A stretch of 64,000 nucleotides of DNA from Paramacrobiotus metropolitanus (GCF_019649055.1 NW_026570318.1:248001-312000), one strand, 5' to 3'. Counted from the first letter of the stretch, positions 11,571 through 23,288 are shown. Notes: a model not told the origin generated them from the sequence alone. Made by a program: numbers and translations.

Positions 11571-11799
11571 TTAACCATATTCACGCGAACATAATAGTTC
11601 TATTTCCAAAGTTGCGCTGTTGGCGCGCGGTAGGAAAATTCCCCTTTGTACGACGCCGACTTCCTGGAGTTCTTTTTGTATGATATCCGCCGTCGAAGGG
11701 CGTAGTTGTGGCAAATAATCACAGCCCAGTCTAATAACAAATCTGGGTTTTTCGTGAGGCAGCGATGCATAATAATCTTTGTCCACGTGTGCTATACTT
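11571..11799 (-). pseudogene. Possible remnant exon of a protein kinase domain
   Basis: After an AG acceptor at 11800-11801 the minus strand reads SIAHVDKDYYASLPHEKPRF then VIRLGCDYLPQLRPSTADII and QKELQE. The C....P..RPS..DI...L pattern resembles subdomain XI of tyrosine kinase-like or receptor guanylyl cyclase kinase-homology domains. I find no other kinase subdomains nearby, so this is either an isolated relic or a chance likeness. The rest of 11040-12646 shows only short unconvincing frames. Confidence 0.25.
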
Positions 11800-12646
11800 C
11801 TATTGATTACCGGGAAAACTTGGTAGAAAAACAGAAACCTGCGGCTAGAAACCTCACAAAAGGTGAGCACTGAGCAAGCAGCTCCAACAGGCGGAAAACT
11901 GAAGGATTACCGCACACTTTAATCAAGCAGTGTAGACTATTTACAAAGTGTTTGTATAAGGACGGGCTGGGTGTGCCCTGAGGACAACTGTTCCATGCAG
12001 GCTTATTTTTAGGCATAAGAACATTTATAATAAATTAAGGCACTCATATTTGTAAATTGTAAGTACAGTATGTCCAGCTGCTAAACGGTTAAAAAAATAA
12101 AACTATTTTAGGTTTGGCCGCCTTCACCGTTTCTTTGCTCGTTTCATTATACAATAAGCATTCAGCATTACCAACGTTCTGCGAAATTATTAAGGTTATC
12201 CTATCGAGAGGAAAAGTGTGCCGGTACATATATCAATCCGTGTACAGCGCTGACAATCGCATTATTTTCAAACCACCATTTCAAGATGGTAAAGGGAAGT
12301 GGCGGTACGCTATCGTTATAATTGCCAGCCTAATAGCTACCTAAGAAAAATCGACTTTTACCATCTTGTGGTACTCCACACTCTGTTTTTATTGCACTGC
12401 TGGCGGTTACGAAATACATATCAACATTCTTTTTACAGTAAAACCGAATTTTGTGCCCATAACGCACTGGGAAACGGAATATAAAGAAACATATATATTT
12501 ATTCATTTATCCAATCGACTATTCACATCGGTTAATAAAACTGTCGAAAATAATAGTAATAATGATAAGAGAACATTGCATTGTGTGCACATTCACTGAC
12601 ATCAGGGGTCATGGATGGCATGGGACATTTCATAAACGAACCTGCC

Positions 12647-13596
12647 TTACGTTGTTGTCGTTCTGCGTAGACTAGCAAACCATATCAGCGGATCGAAGAT
12701 AATTTGCAATGAGTACAAAACCTCCACTGCATTATACACCGCACTGGGCCACCACAAACCACGAAAGACCACCGCACACCAGAATACATCCGACGGCACC
12801 CAGCACGCCACCACACCGATCGTGGTCACCGTTAGGATGGTGAATGGCTTCACATGCTTATCCTTCTCTTTGAAAGTTTTCCCAGCAGTGCTCGTTTGGC
12901 TCTCCTGCGCTAGCTACGTGGGAACCCACTCGTCGTAACGACGCTCGGCCAAACCGTTTGATGATTAAATAAGTGTAAATTAGAATAACCGTTCCTAGTG
13001 GCAGAATCCGGTGAATTATCGTCTGGACGCGGCTCCAACTGGGCAAAGAAATCTGCTGGCAACCATTTCGCTTGACCTCACGCGACATTACTGACTCCAT
13101 AATAAACGGTGGCAGCGCTGTGATATGCACGTAACCAATCATCGCAAAAAAAATTAGTACTGCGACGGTCTTCGTGTGTCTGACTTGATAGAAACGCGGA
13201 CGGGTGACCGCCCACCAGCGATTCACCGAGATCAGAACATGGCACATGACATGGACGATGCTGACTATGCGCTGAAAATATAGATAGAAGAAACATAAAG
13301 AACGGTGACCAGAACCACGTTCCGCCATATAATTCGCTAATGGTCCCCAATGGGCGGTTGACGATGAGAAACGCGAGGTTTGCCGTGAATAAAAATAGCA
13401 AGTAAATTGTGAAAGGACTGATTAGCGAGATTCGAAGTATATGGACAAAGACAGCGGCACCATTCAGGACAACCGCCGCTACGAAGACAGCGATTTTAAA
13501 AGCCGTAATCGGGGTCCAGTTCGGCACATCGGAAACAGTGGTACATGTACCATTTCCTACGGCTGAACTCAAATTATTTGAGTAGTTAAACTGCAT
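12647..13596 (-). pseudogene. GPCR subfamily B, member 1, with two frameshifts
   Basis: The gene starts at MQFNYSNNLSSAVGNGTC and shows TM1, then TM2 (SPFTIYLLFLFTANLAFL). The frame shifts near 13298-13303, after GGTWFWSP. The new frame continues CFFYLYFQRIVSIVHVMCHV then ISVNRWWAV (an NRW version of DRY), TM4 and TM5. A second shift near 12870-12910, in intracellular loop 3, precedes TM6 (ACWVPSDVFWC) and TM7 (IFDPLIWFASL). The paralogue at 16133-17130 is open through both places, so these are lesions rather than introns. The only candidate splice pair at the first site would give an intron of about 23 nt. The receptor is probably non-functional unless these are assembly errors. Confidence 0.75.
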
Positions 13597-14672
13597 GGCA
13601 TTCCGAAAATGTGGTAAAAGAACGAATATTTCTCAGAATCTGCTCTTGCAGCTCCAGAGACGACACAAAAGCTCTATCACAAAAGTGATTGACGGCAGTC
13701 GCGTAGGCGCTTGGATGAAAAATTAACGTTTATATGTATCGCTAAAACCGAGAACAACTGCAAAAACGTGAATATGGCGCCAGGGCCTTTTGAGCTACTT
13801 TTGCAATCTCTTTGATTCTTTGCGTGCTAGCAAAGAATACCGTCTGATACATGGAGGTGATTTTACAGATGGAAGGCGAGAGCGAAAATATGCCCGACGG
13901 TGCAGAGAGTCAAATCACCAACTCGGGAAGAGTTATTAGTAGGAAGCATGCAAGACTGCGCAGCGATCTTTCGGTAGTATGCTTAGTTTCAGTAGGGACA
14001 CGATCCAGTGACTCCAGTCTAACATTAGATTTTCGTAAAATGTGCCATATTCTATTGCCGTCCCATAACGAATGGAATTTGTTGCATATCTGAAACTTTA
14101 AACTGAAAAAAAACTTTCTAGCTCATTTCCGGCTTTACGCGAAAGGCACTAATTAATGACCAAACACTTTGTCTATGCGGGTCCACTACACGGTTTCCAA
14201 GCAAGTTTTAGGATCTCCCAAACACAGGTCGCCATCATTTTATCCCAAAATAAGAAGAATTATTTTATCGAGCATTCGGGAGGCGCTTTGTGCGAGACAC
14301 GGAGACAGGCGTAGGTTTGTTCTACAGCCATGGACAGAAAGGTACTACCAGTCAGTTAAGCAATATGGCATGCTAACAATCCAAGCAGTCTAATCGGGTG
14401 TGCTGAAAGGTCACCTTCCAAACCCTTCCAGGCAAGCTCTATTGAGAACTGAGTTGCCTAATATTATTTATAAGCGAAATCACAAAAATCTTCCAAAAGT
14501 AACAGGTAAGTAACTGGAGCTCTATTGCAGATGAACTGCCATACTGAAAACAAGCTGGTCATCCCTTGAATGTACCGGCCAGCAACACAAGTGAGCATTT
14601 ACTGATAACTAGATTCTGTTAATGTACATTGGATTAACGTTAATGTTAAATTCTGTTAATGTACATTGGATT
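13597..14672. other. Spacer with a local direct duplication at its end
   Basis: No convincing gene. Just before the foldback element, the stretch ttctgttaatgtacattgga occurs twice, near 14612-14631 and 14650-14670. It is a small tandem duplication that also contains the element's target site. Confidence 0.5.
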
Positions 14673-15265
14673 GGCCTAGACTCCAACTCTGACTCTGACT
14701 CTGATTCTGACCACTCAAACTCTGACTCTGACTACTCAAAGTCTGACTCTGACCGCTCAAAGTCTGACTCTGACTCTGAAGGTTTCTTAGGTTTCTTAAT
14801 AGGTTTCTTAGGTTTCTTAGGTTTCTTAGATTTCTTAGATTTCTTAGGTTTCTTAGGTTTCTTAGGTTTCTTAGGTTTCTTAGGTTTCTTAGGTTTCTTA
14901 GGTTTCTTAGGATTCTTAGGTTTCTTAGGATTCTTAGGTTTCTTAGGATTCTTAGGTTTCTTAGGTTTCTTAGGTTTCTTAGGTTTCTTAGGTTTCTTAG
15001 ATTTCTTAGATTTCTTAGGTTTCTTAGGTTTCTTAGGTTTCTTAGGTTTCTTAGGATTCTTAGGTTTCTTAGGATTCTTAGGTTTCTTAGGTTTCTTAAG
15101 TTATTCTTAGGTTATTCAGTCAGAGTCAGAGTTAGGTTTCTTAAGTTATTCTTAGGTTATTCAGTCAGAGTCAGAGTTTAGACAGTCAGAGTCAGACTTT
15201 GAGTAGCCAGAGTCAGAGTTTGAGCGGTCAGAGTCTGAGTCAGAGTCAGAGCTTGCGCGCGGGCC
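14673..15265. mobile_element. Foldback-type element, copy 1, with internal 9-bp tandem array
   Basis: The ends are inverted arrays of gactctgactctga / tcagagtcagagtc repeats (14673-14780 and ~15115-15265). Between them is a tandem array of the 9-mer ggtttctta, about 35 units with a few ggattctta, agatttctt and similar variants. Flanks at 14664-14672 and 15266-15274 are both cattggatt, a perfect 9-bp target duplication. A second copy with the same termini is at 57114-57483. The long repetitive inverted ends and 9-bp duplication match Drosophila FB-type foldback elements in architecture. There is no transposase. The 162-codon frame across it (GFLGFL repeats) is a by-product of the 9-mer. Confidence 0.85.
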
Positions 15266-15274
15266 CATTGGATT

Positions 15275-16132
15275 AACGTCCCTGTTGCGCCTTCTTAGTT
15301 ATGTGGTTACGACTTACGCCCACTGGCCGGCTGTGCATTTATCCGACCCTATAAGATGCTGCAGCAGCACCGATCTGTTCATTTTCAGTTTTACGTTTTT
15401 GTGTGCAATGCATAGCCCAAGGAGTATTATGCATACGATTTCATGATTAGTGTAAGTTATTGTTGATGCTAACACAATTCATTTACTTTATTTTCTACAG
15501 AAGAGCAGTAAACTGGGAAAATGAATTTTACAACGTGGAGTAGACGGATACAACCGTCAAAACCCCAAGCCTTTTAAAAAATGTGCCCCGTCAATTTTTT
15601 ATCTTTTGGCAAATTTTTCAACGCTACAAAATGTGAGGATTTTTGCTCTGACGATTTTGTCTTACTGTGTATTAGCAGGTGAACGTGTTTCAAGCTGAGA
15701 TTTTGAGAAATATATTTTTGTGATTCTGCTTTTTTGCTGTAACACTTGCGGTCGTACGGTTTCTCGCGCATTGCCGCAAGCCGCTCCCGCGCTTTCACAT
15801 TCCCCAGTGGCCTGGCTGGATGCGCGCGATAAAATTTCGAACCGTTCTAAGGAACTATAATATCTGTACCGTGGACCTTATATAAAGAGCTGCTGAATCA
15901 ACATTATGACGGTAAAGGCACGAGCGTAAATTCTTAGGAGCCCAGCATTGTCAATATTGGCCAGCAAATACAGAGTACAGCGAAAACAAATTCAGGCATG
16001 GGAAGTTCAAGCTTTACGGTGCATATTTTGCTACAGAACACCGGCACACGTTATGTTAAATTTATATACTGTGATATGCAATAAAACGAGCATTTGTAGA
16101 ATACTAACGCAAATACAGGATGCACAAAATAA
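15275..16132. other. Spacer without recognisable genes
   Basis: The only minus frame of any size (15574-15798) is lysine/serine-rich and lacks any domain. No RNA gene or repeat was noticed. Confidence 0.45.
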
Positions 16133-17130
16133 TTAAGCGGCCTTTGTTTTACGTAAACTAACAATCCACATCAACGGATCGAAGATCATCTGCGCCGAAT
16201 ACAGCATTTCCACAGCATTATATACAGGACCAGCAAACCAAACTCCTCGAAACACGACCGCACACCAGAACACGTCAGCCGGCACCCAGCACACCACAAC
16301 ACTGACCGTCGTTACCGTCAAGATCATGAACGGTCTCACCGATCTCACTTTTTTCCGTACGGTCTCTTTCGTAACCACTACTCGTCGTCCGCCACCACCG
16401 GTGCTCCGTTTGTCATGTGCAGCCGTTATCGCTGTACTGCCTGGCGTCGCCTCGGAACCCACAGCGCCGACACGCTGCAGCGCCCGTTTCCGCCAGCGTT
16501 TGGTCATCAAATAGACGTAGATCAGCACAACAATTCCCAACGGAACGATCCGATGGATAATCGTCTGCGCGCGGCTCCACTCCGGCATGGATATTTGCTG
16601 GCATCCTCTTACCGGCGGTCCGCGCTGAGTCATCAGCGCCTCCACGATAAAAGGCGGTAAGGACGTAATATGCACGTAGCCAATCATCGCTATGAAGATG
16701 ATAAGTGCTGCGCGTTTTGTGTGCTTGGATCGGTAGGACAGTGGATGGGTCACCGCCCACAGACGGTTGATAGAGATGAGGACGTGGCACATAATGTGGA
16801 CTATGCTGATAATCCGTTGGCAGTACAAGTAGAAGAAACACAAGGACGCCGACCAGAACCATGCTCCGCCGTATAATTCGCTGACGACGCCTAATGGGCG
16901 GTTGGCGGCGATGTAAGCGAGGTTTGCGACGAAGAGAAAAAGGAGATAAATAGTAAAGGGATTTATCAACGATGGTCGAAGGATGTGGATACTCAGGACG
17001 CATGCGTTAAGAAAAAAGCGGTAACAATGATGGCGATCTTGGCGGTAAGAATGCCGGTCCAGTTGGAACGCGGTGGAAAAAATGAGCTGCTGTTACTGAC
17101 TACGCTGGAATTATTGAAGTTGGACTGCAT
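16133..17130 (-). CDS. Divergent rhodopsin-like GPCR, subfamily B, member 2 (one frameshift in TM1)
   Basis: It starts at MQSNFNNSSVVSNSSSFFPP with several N-glycosylation sites. TM1 runs GILTAKIAIIVTAFFL, then the frame must shift by one base at the T run 17011-17017 (minus gcttttttc) to reach LNACVLSIHILRPSLINPFT. From there the frame is open to the stop: TM3 with HVLISINRLWAV (NRL for DRY), ECL2 RGCQQIS, a long Gly/Thr-rich ICL3 (GSTAITAAHDKRSTGGGG), TM6 VCWVPADVFWC and TM7 IFDPLMWIVSL. One missing base in a homopolymer could be a sequencing error or a real null allele. The paralogue at 12647-13596 is damaged elsewhere. Confidence 0.75.
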
Positions 17131-17190
17131 GATGCTGATTGCGGCAACATATTATAGAACGGCCTATTGCATTGACTTCGTAACTGTACG

Positions 17191-17198
17191 CTTATATA
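17191..17198 (-). promoter_or_regulatory. TATA box candidate for GPCR B2
   Basis: The minus strand reads gctatataagcg about 60 bp upstream of the start codon at 17130, a normal distance for a short 5' leader. Confidence 0.5.
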
Positions 17199-17206
17199 GC
17201 TTATAG

Positions 17207-18391
17207 CTTGTCTGGCTTAAACGGAAAGATCATAAGAGCCAAGCAGTAATTATCAACATATAAATGGAGGTGTGTCAGTCTATCAAGCAAAAGATATTTA
17301 GTAACATAAACATTCCGCAGAATCTTAATCTTATATTTTAATGAATTCGCGTCTCGGATCGCGAAATGCTGCTTATTAACATTATATTGTTGCGGATAAT
17401 TATTAAATTAATGAGTACTTTGGGTTTGGGTTGGGATCAGTCGGAGAGTTCCGGAAGTGATTAATACTTCTGTTTAATGAAGGACATTGAAAGGTCAGCC
17501 CCACAGTTTCTAGCTAGCAGAAAGAACCTATTTTTTTGGAAATGTGAACTCAAAATAATGGTTGCAGATATTATGTAAGATGGCATTGCAGCAGTCAGCT
17601 ATTTTATCGAGGAAAGCAAAATTACTGGCGATTTTACATGCTTTTGAAGGCCTTTAATAAAAAGATCACCTAGTAATCGCGAAAAAAGCCCTTTTGTGGC
17701 CACTTGCAGATATATTCCAAGAGACCCGCAAAAGCCGTAAACTTTAGCTTTTTGTCGTACGTTATGAAAACACAACGACAAAGTCCATAGTGTCCGTACT
17801 TCAAAATATCACTACCAAACTCTCGCTTTTAATATTTTGGTAGGGCTTACTAATGTCATGATTAAAATAGACACAATTTCGCTGCACCTTTCAAACTTAA
17901 TAATTATTTTTTATTAATCTGCGCGGCCATAATGATGAACTATCACATGTTGAAATTACACACCTCTCACGTTTTTGAATTAAGACAGCCAATTCGTTAA
18001 ATTTCCTAGAGGGACACATTCTTCGGATCGCTCGCTGCCGGTTTGACTGAAAACATAATTTTTGTTTGTTTGTCTTTTTGTTTGTTTAATCAGCTTAATG
18101 TCTACGACAATCAGGGATGTCTTGCACGAGGTCATAGACAGAGACAGCGTTATCTGGCATCAGTGTCTTTTGTTTGCTTTCATGTTCACCATGTCGTACT
18201 GTAAAGTTTTCGCCATTTTATTTTAACTTCTACTTCTCGTTTCCCGTTTATGTGCATTTTATCATCACCAAAATGAATTGATGGCGCATACTAGCGGAAA
18301 CACAAGAAACCTACAGATTAAGGTGTATTCCGCAAATGAAAGCGCTAGCAAATCAAAAGTATATGCCGCATTTCCAACAAATAAGTAGCAT
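17207..18391. other. Spacer without recognisable genes
   Basis: AT-rich DNA with only short frames on both strands. No repeats or RNA genes were recognised. Confidence 0.5.
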
Positions 18392-19354
18392 TTACAAGCG
18401 TTTAATTAGAAAGGGAAATACGGCAACCGTCAAGTAATTGATCCAATAGCTGCTGATATCGACCCAGTACACATGCGCACTGTAATAAATTTCCATGGCT
18501 TTGTACGCATAAAACGGCGTCCACAGGCAACAGTACGTGATACCCAACCACATCACCACGTTTTTATCCATCCGCAATGGCTTACATCCAATGACGCATG
18601 ACTCGCTAACACGGCTAACGGGTGTCACACTGCCGCCGGCATCGGAAGTGGACATTTCCAAATTGACCAAATTCGTCACACTTGAAGCGTTGGCCGCTGC
18701 GTAGCGCTTTAATCGGTCGGAGTGAAACTTTCTAAATTTTAACAGTAAACATAAAAGAATGCTGATAACCGGCACGACCCCACCACACAGCAGATACACC
18801 GACCAATACGCGTCTTGGTAGTTCGTTTTGATGGTACACGACTGAATGTGAAGATGTCCATTAAGCCATGGCACCACCTGGTCCACTACGAATGCCGGGA
18901 GAAATATTAAATGTCCCCAAATTATTCCGAACACGGTCAGATTAATATCCGCTAATTTATTCATCTGCCAGTTTTCCGAACAGCACGACTGGACAGTGAG
19001 CACGGCGACGTAGAACGCGGTTATCGGCGTGGTGACCCAGTCGAAATACTGCCATATTAGGCACGTAACATCACCGAAAAGCCAAATATTGTAGCCGATT
19101 GTGTAGCTCCACAAACCAGGGACAGTTACGAACGCTACAATAAAATCAGCCACTTTCAGACCGCCGATGACTACGATCCCCGGTGTGTTTTGCCTCTGAT
19201 GGAAAATCACGTTAACTACATCAACAAGGTTTGCAACGGATGTGAAGATCCAAAATAAAATGGACCAGATTGTCCAAGCGATGGTCGAAGAACAGTGCAG
19301 CGTCTCCCATAACGTGGACTCGTTTGCTCTGTTATTCTGCACTGCGATAAGCAT
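18392..19354 (-). CDS. Divergent seven-transmembrane receptor, subfamily C, member 1
   Basis: A single-exon 320-residue frame with seven hydrophobic segments. Shared subfamily signatures are TVPGLWSYTIGYNIWLFGD, then VTCLIWQYFDWVTTPITAFY in TM3, PWLNGH with HIQSC in extracellular loop 2, and CCLWTPFYAYKAMEIYYSAH with VYWVDI in TM6/loop 3. TM7 is YWINYLTVAVFPFLIKRL, followed at once by the stop. There is no DRY motif (SENW at that place) and no NPxxY, so assignment to class A rests on topology and the conserved TM3 and loop-2 cysteines. It is a paralogue of the plus-strand genes at 39292 and 41324. Unlike the C3 copy, it reads SCCSENW in intracellular loop 2. Confidence 0.85.
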   Translation of the reverse strand: MLIAVQNNRANESTLWETLHCSSTIAWTIWSILFWIFTSVANLVDVVNVIFHQRQNTPGIVVIGGLKVADFIVAFVTVPGLWSYTIGYNIWLFGDVTCLIWQYFDWVTTPITAFYVAVLTVQSCCSENWQMNKLADINLTVFGIIWGHLIFLPAFVVDQVVPWLNGHLHIQSCTIKTNYQDAYWSVYLLCGGVVPVISILLCLLLKFRKFHSDRLKRYAAANASSVTNLVNLEMSTSDAGGSVTPVSRVSESCVIGCKPLRMDKNVVMWLGITYCCLWTPFYAYKAMEIYYSAHVYWVDISSYWINYLTVAVFPFLIKRL

Positions 19355-20369
19355 TTCAGCATCCGACGAATCGTGTTGTAGAATGGAAATATGGAAGTGG
19401 AAATATATGCGCTTTGCAGAATGGAAATATATGCGCTGGCGCTTAATATCCGTCTCTCTCGCATTCCTTCCGCCGTTCTGCGTTGCGCTGCCGTATTACT
19501 GGAAACATCTCTTTTATAATCTCACGTGAGTTAACTGCCTGCATAACCGCTTTAAACCGGAATACATAAAATGGAAATTGTGTGGATAATCACGCGCATA
19601 TTGTACAGTATGTTCGACGACCTTGCCCTGTTTAAGAAAATCCCACGGGAGCATGCAGTATAATGTTATTTAATACAATATGTGGCCCAAAGTGTGCCGT
19701 GCTGCTTTGTCCGGAAATTCAATGCCACAGTCTTTATTAAAGTATACTAAAGACTTGCATGGAATATCTATTATTTGCTTTTATGTTCCTGTGTCCAGTT
19801 AGCCGAAACTCGCGACCGTGGGTGACGTAATTACTACACAATTGGCATCCACGTGCGAATAAGTATAACAGTGGGAATTTGTTTTCTCTAGGTTGATGCA
19901 GTTAAGAGGCATGCACTCTCTGAAAATTGCATTAATTAGGTCATTACTCCGGAGAAGGAGAATGCAGCTGTTTCTTCCTGCAGCTGCAGCTGCTGTGATC
20001 ACCTTCACATGGCTGTGATCATAACTCCTTCAACATGATTGTTTCGCATTCCTTGTAGCATCACATGCATCCGTTTTGCGATATTTAACTGTCAGCACGA
20101 TACAAAGACTTCACAGCAAACCAGATACAAGCGATACAATCCACATAAACAAGCCATACTAATTTTAGAAGTTACTTCCTTTAACGTCATCCGATTGTTC
20201 ACGGCAAATTTGCACGTGTAAAAGATTTACCTACAGGCTACGGCCGATGTTGTCTTTGCGGCCCGTAACGTCACCTTTTCACGCAATCGAAGATGGTGAT
20301 GTTATTAAATGTGCGGCTTTCGCGCATTAGCTGTGCAACTAGCACGATAAATGAAAGCTATGCAAACGT
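19355..20369. other. Spacer; short local repeat near 19375-19440
   Basis: A small imperfect duplication (agaatggaaatat...tatgcgct) lies just upstream of GPCR C1. Otherwise no gene, RNA or transposon ends were seen. Confidence 0.45.
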
Positions 20370-20430
20370 CTCTGCTTATGTATAACAAGAAAAATGACGT
20401 CGTCATTTTTCTTGTTAAACATAAGCAGAG
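20370..20430. repeat. Near-perfect 30-bp inverted repeat with a one-base centre
   Basis: The left arm 20370-20399 and right arm 20401-20430 are complementary at 29 of 30 positions around a single T at 20400; the centre reads aaaatgacgtcgtcatttt. Almost no loop means it cannot be a normal pre-miRNA hairpin. It could be a recent foldback insertion or a DNA palindrome formed by template switching. Confidence 0.85.
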
Positions 20431-20717
20431 TCAGGTAAGCGAATACATGTTGTGAAAACGTCGGAAATGCGAAAAACGTCGAAGTATTGTGCTGCACTTC
20501 AGAACTCTCGAACCACCTCCCAGAAGCAATTTAAATTATTTTCATAAGACCCAACAATTTCAAGAGTTAAAACTGGCCCAAAAAGGTTCAAACAGGATCC
20601 TGGAGACGAACGCACGTTAGTTTATCTAAAGTGCGCTTCATTCCAGCCAAACAGCTATCGCACATAGCACGAACGGAAGTACCGCATTTCGGAAAGTTGC
20701 CGAAAGTTTGCTGACTT

Positions 20718-22138
20718 TCAGTTATTTGGCGGATAGTTCGGTGGACGAGCTAACAAGACAATGTTCTTCACAATCCTTTGGCGACGGCCATATATCAGCT
20801 CCAGCAGATTGTTGCGAAACTTCGGGAAGAAAGCCACGTAGCACACGAAGGGCATCAGATACTTGAGACAATCGAACGACGTGAACGCGATTGCCATCCC
20901 GACAGTCAACACTCCGCTGCGCATTCCGAAGAAGTAGATCAATCTCGCGGTGGACTGGCACACCACGTTGGTGATGACCACGGCGGAGCCGGCCATTGCG
21001 CTGCGAATGGCGCTGCGTACCAGCCGGCTGTCGTTGTCCCGGGTGTTTTGACGACGGTGGTGCGCCCGGCATTTCACCTAAAGCGGAATTTTATTTTCCA
21101 TATATTGTGTAATAGTTTTCTGTGTCGCTAATAACACATAATAATCTGTATAAGCATAAAACGCTTTCGAGGGCGAAAACATTTTCGATTAACACCGGCT
21201 TTAAATTAAAATCTCCTTAAGTGGGAAAACTGGAAAAACAATTTATGTTTAATTAAAAGAAGTTGAATAAAGTACAAATCACCGGAATACATTACTTGTT
21301 TTACTTGCTGACAATTCAGTTAATTTCTCTGACATATAGCAAAACACAAAAACTTTGGACCAGTTCAATTACTAGTAATCGTTGTATGTGGATTCGAATT
21401 TCAAACGATTTCAGTAATATTTTCAAGAACGGCTGAAATCTGTTTGAATTCTTCGTCTCTGATTTTTACCTGCAGTGCAATTGCGCACGTATGGCACTGC
21501 GGCAACGCGATCAGTACCAAGGTCGAGAAGAACTGGATATTGTAGAAGATAATCCACGCGGGATCCTTCAGTACAAACTGCCCCACTTCCCGGCACGTAA
21601 CCACCAAAACCGAGCTACCCATGAAGGCGAAGAAGATGACGTAAAATCCACAAGTTCCTGTCCACACCAAATTAATGGTCAGCAGAATGACCCGGCGTTT
21701 CACCTTGCGCCGATAGAACAGCGGGAACTGCACGGAAATCCATCGGTCCACACTGATTAGCATCACAAGGATATTGATCAACGGCAGAAATGTGGTCCGG
21801 AAGCCGATACCGATTTTGCTGAGCAGGGCGTAGCGTAGCGTGTAGTCGAAGGCGCGGTTGACATAGCCGACGAAACTCGTGGTGCTGCATAAGAGTTCAG
21901 CGAAGGACAAGGAGATGTGGAAGAGGAGGAAGGGTTCTTTCCGCTTCCACCGGGCGAACACACTCAGATTGATGCAGCTGGCGATCATGGTCAGGATGTT
22001 TAGCGCTAACACGTGGACCGTTAGGATACGGTAGTCTCGGGATACTCCCCAGGATAGGCATATGGTTGTGTTGGTCGTGATGTTGGAGGCACGTGTTAGG
22101 TTAGCTGAAAACAGCGGTATAGAGGTGTTTGCCCGCAT
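20718..22138 (-). CDS. Divergent rhodopsin-like GPCR, subfamily A, member 2 (two exons)
   Basis: Exon 1 is 21470-22138 (223 codons, ending ...CHTCAIALQ) and exon 2 is 20718-21077 (starting VKCRAHHRRQNTR). A 392-bp GT..AG intron in phase 0 separates them, giving 342 residues. Features are the glycosylated N-terminus (SNITTNTTIC), SVDRWISVQFP at the end of TM3, ECL2 VVTCREVG, LIALPQCHTC at the end of TM5 and KYLMPFVCYVAFFP in TM7. The sequence is closest to the 9996-11039 gene, which has no intron at this point. The bases caggt at the splice junction are present uninterrupted in that gene. The ligand is unknown. Confidence 0.88.
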
Positions 22139-22184
22139 AGCACCGACTTTCCTTCCTTAAAAAATTTAGACCGTTGACGTTTTG

Positions 22185-22191
22185 CTTTATA
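22185..22191 (-). promoter_or_regulatory. TATA box candidate for GPCR A2
   Basis: The minus strand reads gattataaagc about 47-53 bp upstream of the ATG at 22138. Confidence 0.5.
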
Positions 22192-23282
22192 ATCTGGCAC
22201 AATGCGACGAACCAAAATCAAGGGAAAACGATTTGCATGATGGATGAGTTGGGCGCAGTATGTATACAAAAATGGTTAGTCATGATTCCTTCAGTATCTG
22301 TACTAGGTCTAATTGCACGTCCGAACAACGATTAAGTTTAAGTTGCTGGGGCTTCTGCTTTCAGATAAAAAGCAGTCTGTTCAAACGCAAAGCGGAATCC
22401 CGTCGTATCCATCTTGGCAAGCCACTTTTGATGATGGGCCCTGCTTCATGAAAGTGAAACGGTGCATTCAAATAGCTTAATTATTGGTCGGATGCATGGG
22501 TAATCCGGAATCATGCACCGATGCCGCAGTGTGCAGTGCGCAGTACAGATATGCTCACGTGTACAGTTTACTTTATTGATAATTCAGGCTCTACCTTTTT
22601 CATTCGTTGCAAAATTTTTGTGCCAACTAAGTCGCCGTACGTTCCAAACTGATCTGGGAAATAATCGCGAGCAAATACAGAATATTGTGGCACATCATGG
22701 GAGCAGCGCATTATGTGACCTCGGCCATGTTTCGATTGGTAGTCAGCTTGTTGCCTAACGCTTCTCTAGCTTCTTGTCTTTTTGCTCAAATTAGTATGAC
22801 TACGATGCAATGTAAGACGAAAATTACAAGGCGGCCAACTGGTCCGCAATTCATTAATTAAATTAAGGAACAGCGTGCAACAGACGCATATCCGGTGCAC
22901 AGAAGTCGCCAACACTGAGTTCGAACTTCGAACACAGAAGCGCAGGTTTTGCGGAATAAGCGACAAAGCGAAGCATGTATAAAGTACATTCAAACTGCTT
23001 TTATGCAATGCATTAAAGAATTATTGCCACAGTCGTTTCTGTGCTCAACGTCAACGACATTTTTTTGCAGCAGCATAAGGAAATTTGACCTTTACCACAG
23101 CCTTCATGAGGAAAGGCGCCATTAGCCACCACACCGTTCCGATTAAAAAAGTGGCCACAACTGCCTTTATCAGTTTTCTGGCAACAGTCTATTTGGATCA
23201 CGTTGCGGCTTTCTCAAGTGTTTCATGTGGAAATGTGCTCTTTTGCGTCTTGGGATATATCTGTCAGTATCTCTTCTCCTGG
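22192..23282. other. Spacer with one possible cysteine-rich exon on the minus strand
   Basis: The minus frame at 23013-23201 reads MIQIDCCQKTDKGSCGHFFN, with CGKGQISLCCCKK further on. The cysteine density hints at a secreted-protein exon, but there is no signal peptide, splice partner or known domain, so I do not list it as a gene. Confidence 0.3.
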
Positions 23283-23288
23283 TTTTAA

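Noticed and set aside
14622-15110. 162-codon frame encoding GFLGFL repeats
   Set aside because: It is created by the ggtttctta 9-mer array inside a foldback element; a multiple of three always leaves one frame open.
16413-17003. 196-codon minus frame overlapping GPCR B2
   Set aside because: Arginine/proline-rich shadow of the receptor in another frame; no hydrophobic segments.
20370-20430. Hairpin considered as a microRNA precursor
   Set aside because: A one-base loop and near-perfect pairing do not fit a pre-miRNA.
20778-21131. 117-codon plus frame antisense to GPCR A2 exon 2
   Set aside because: Shadow of a well-supported coding exon.
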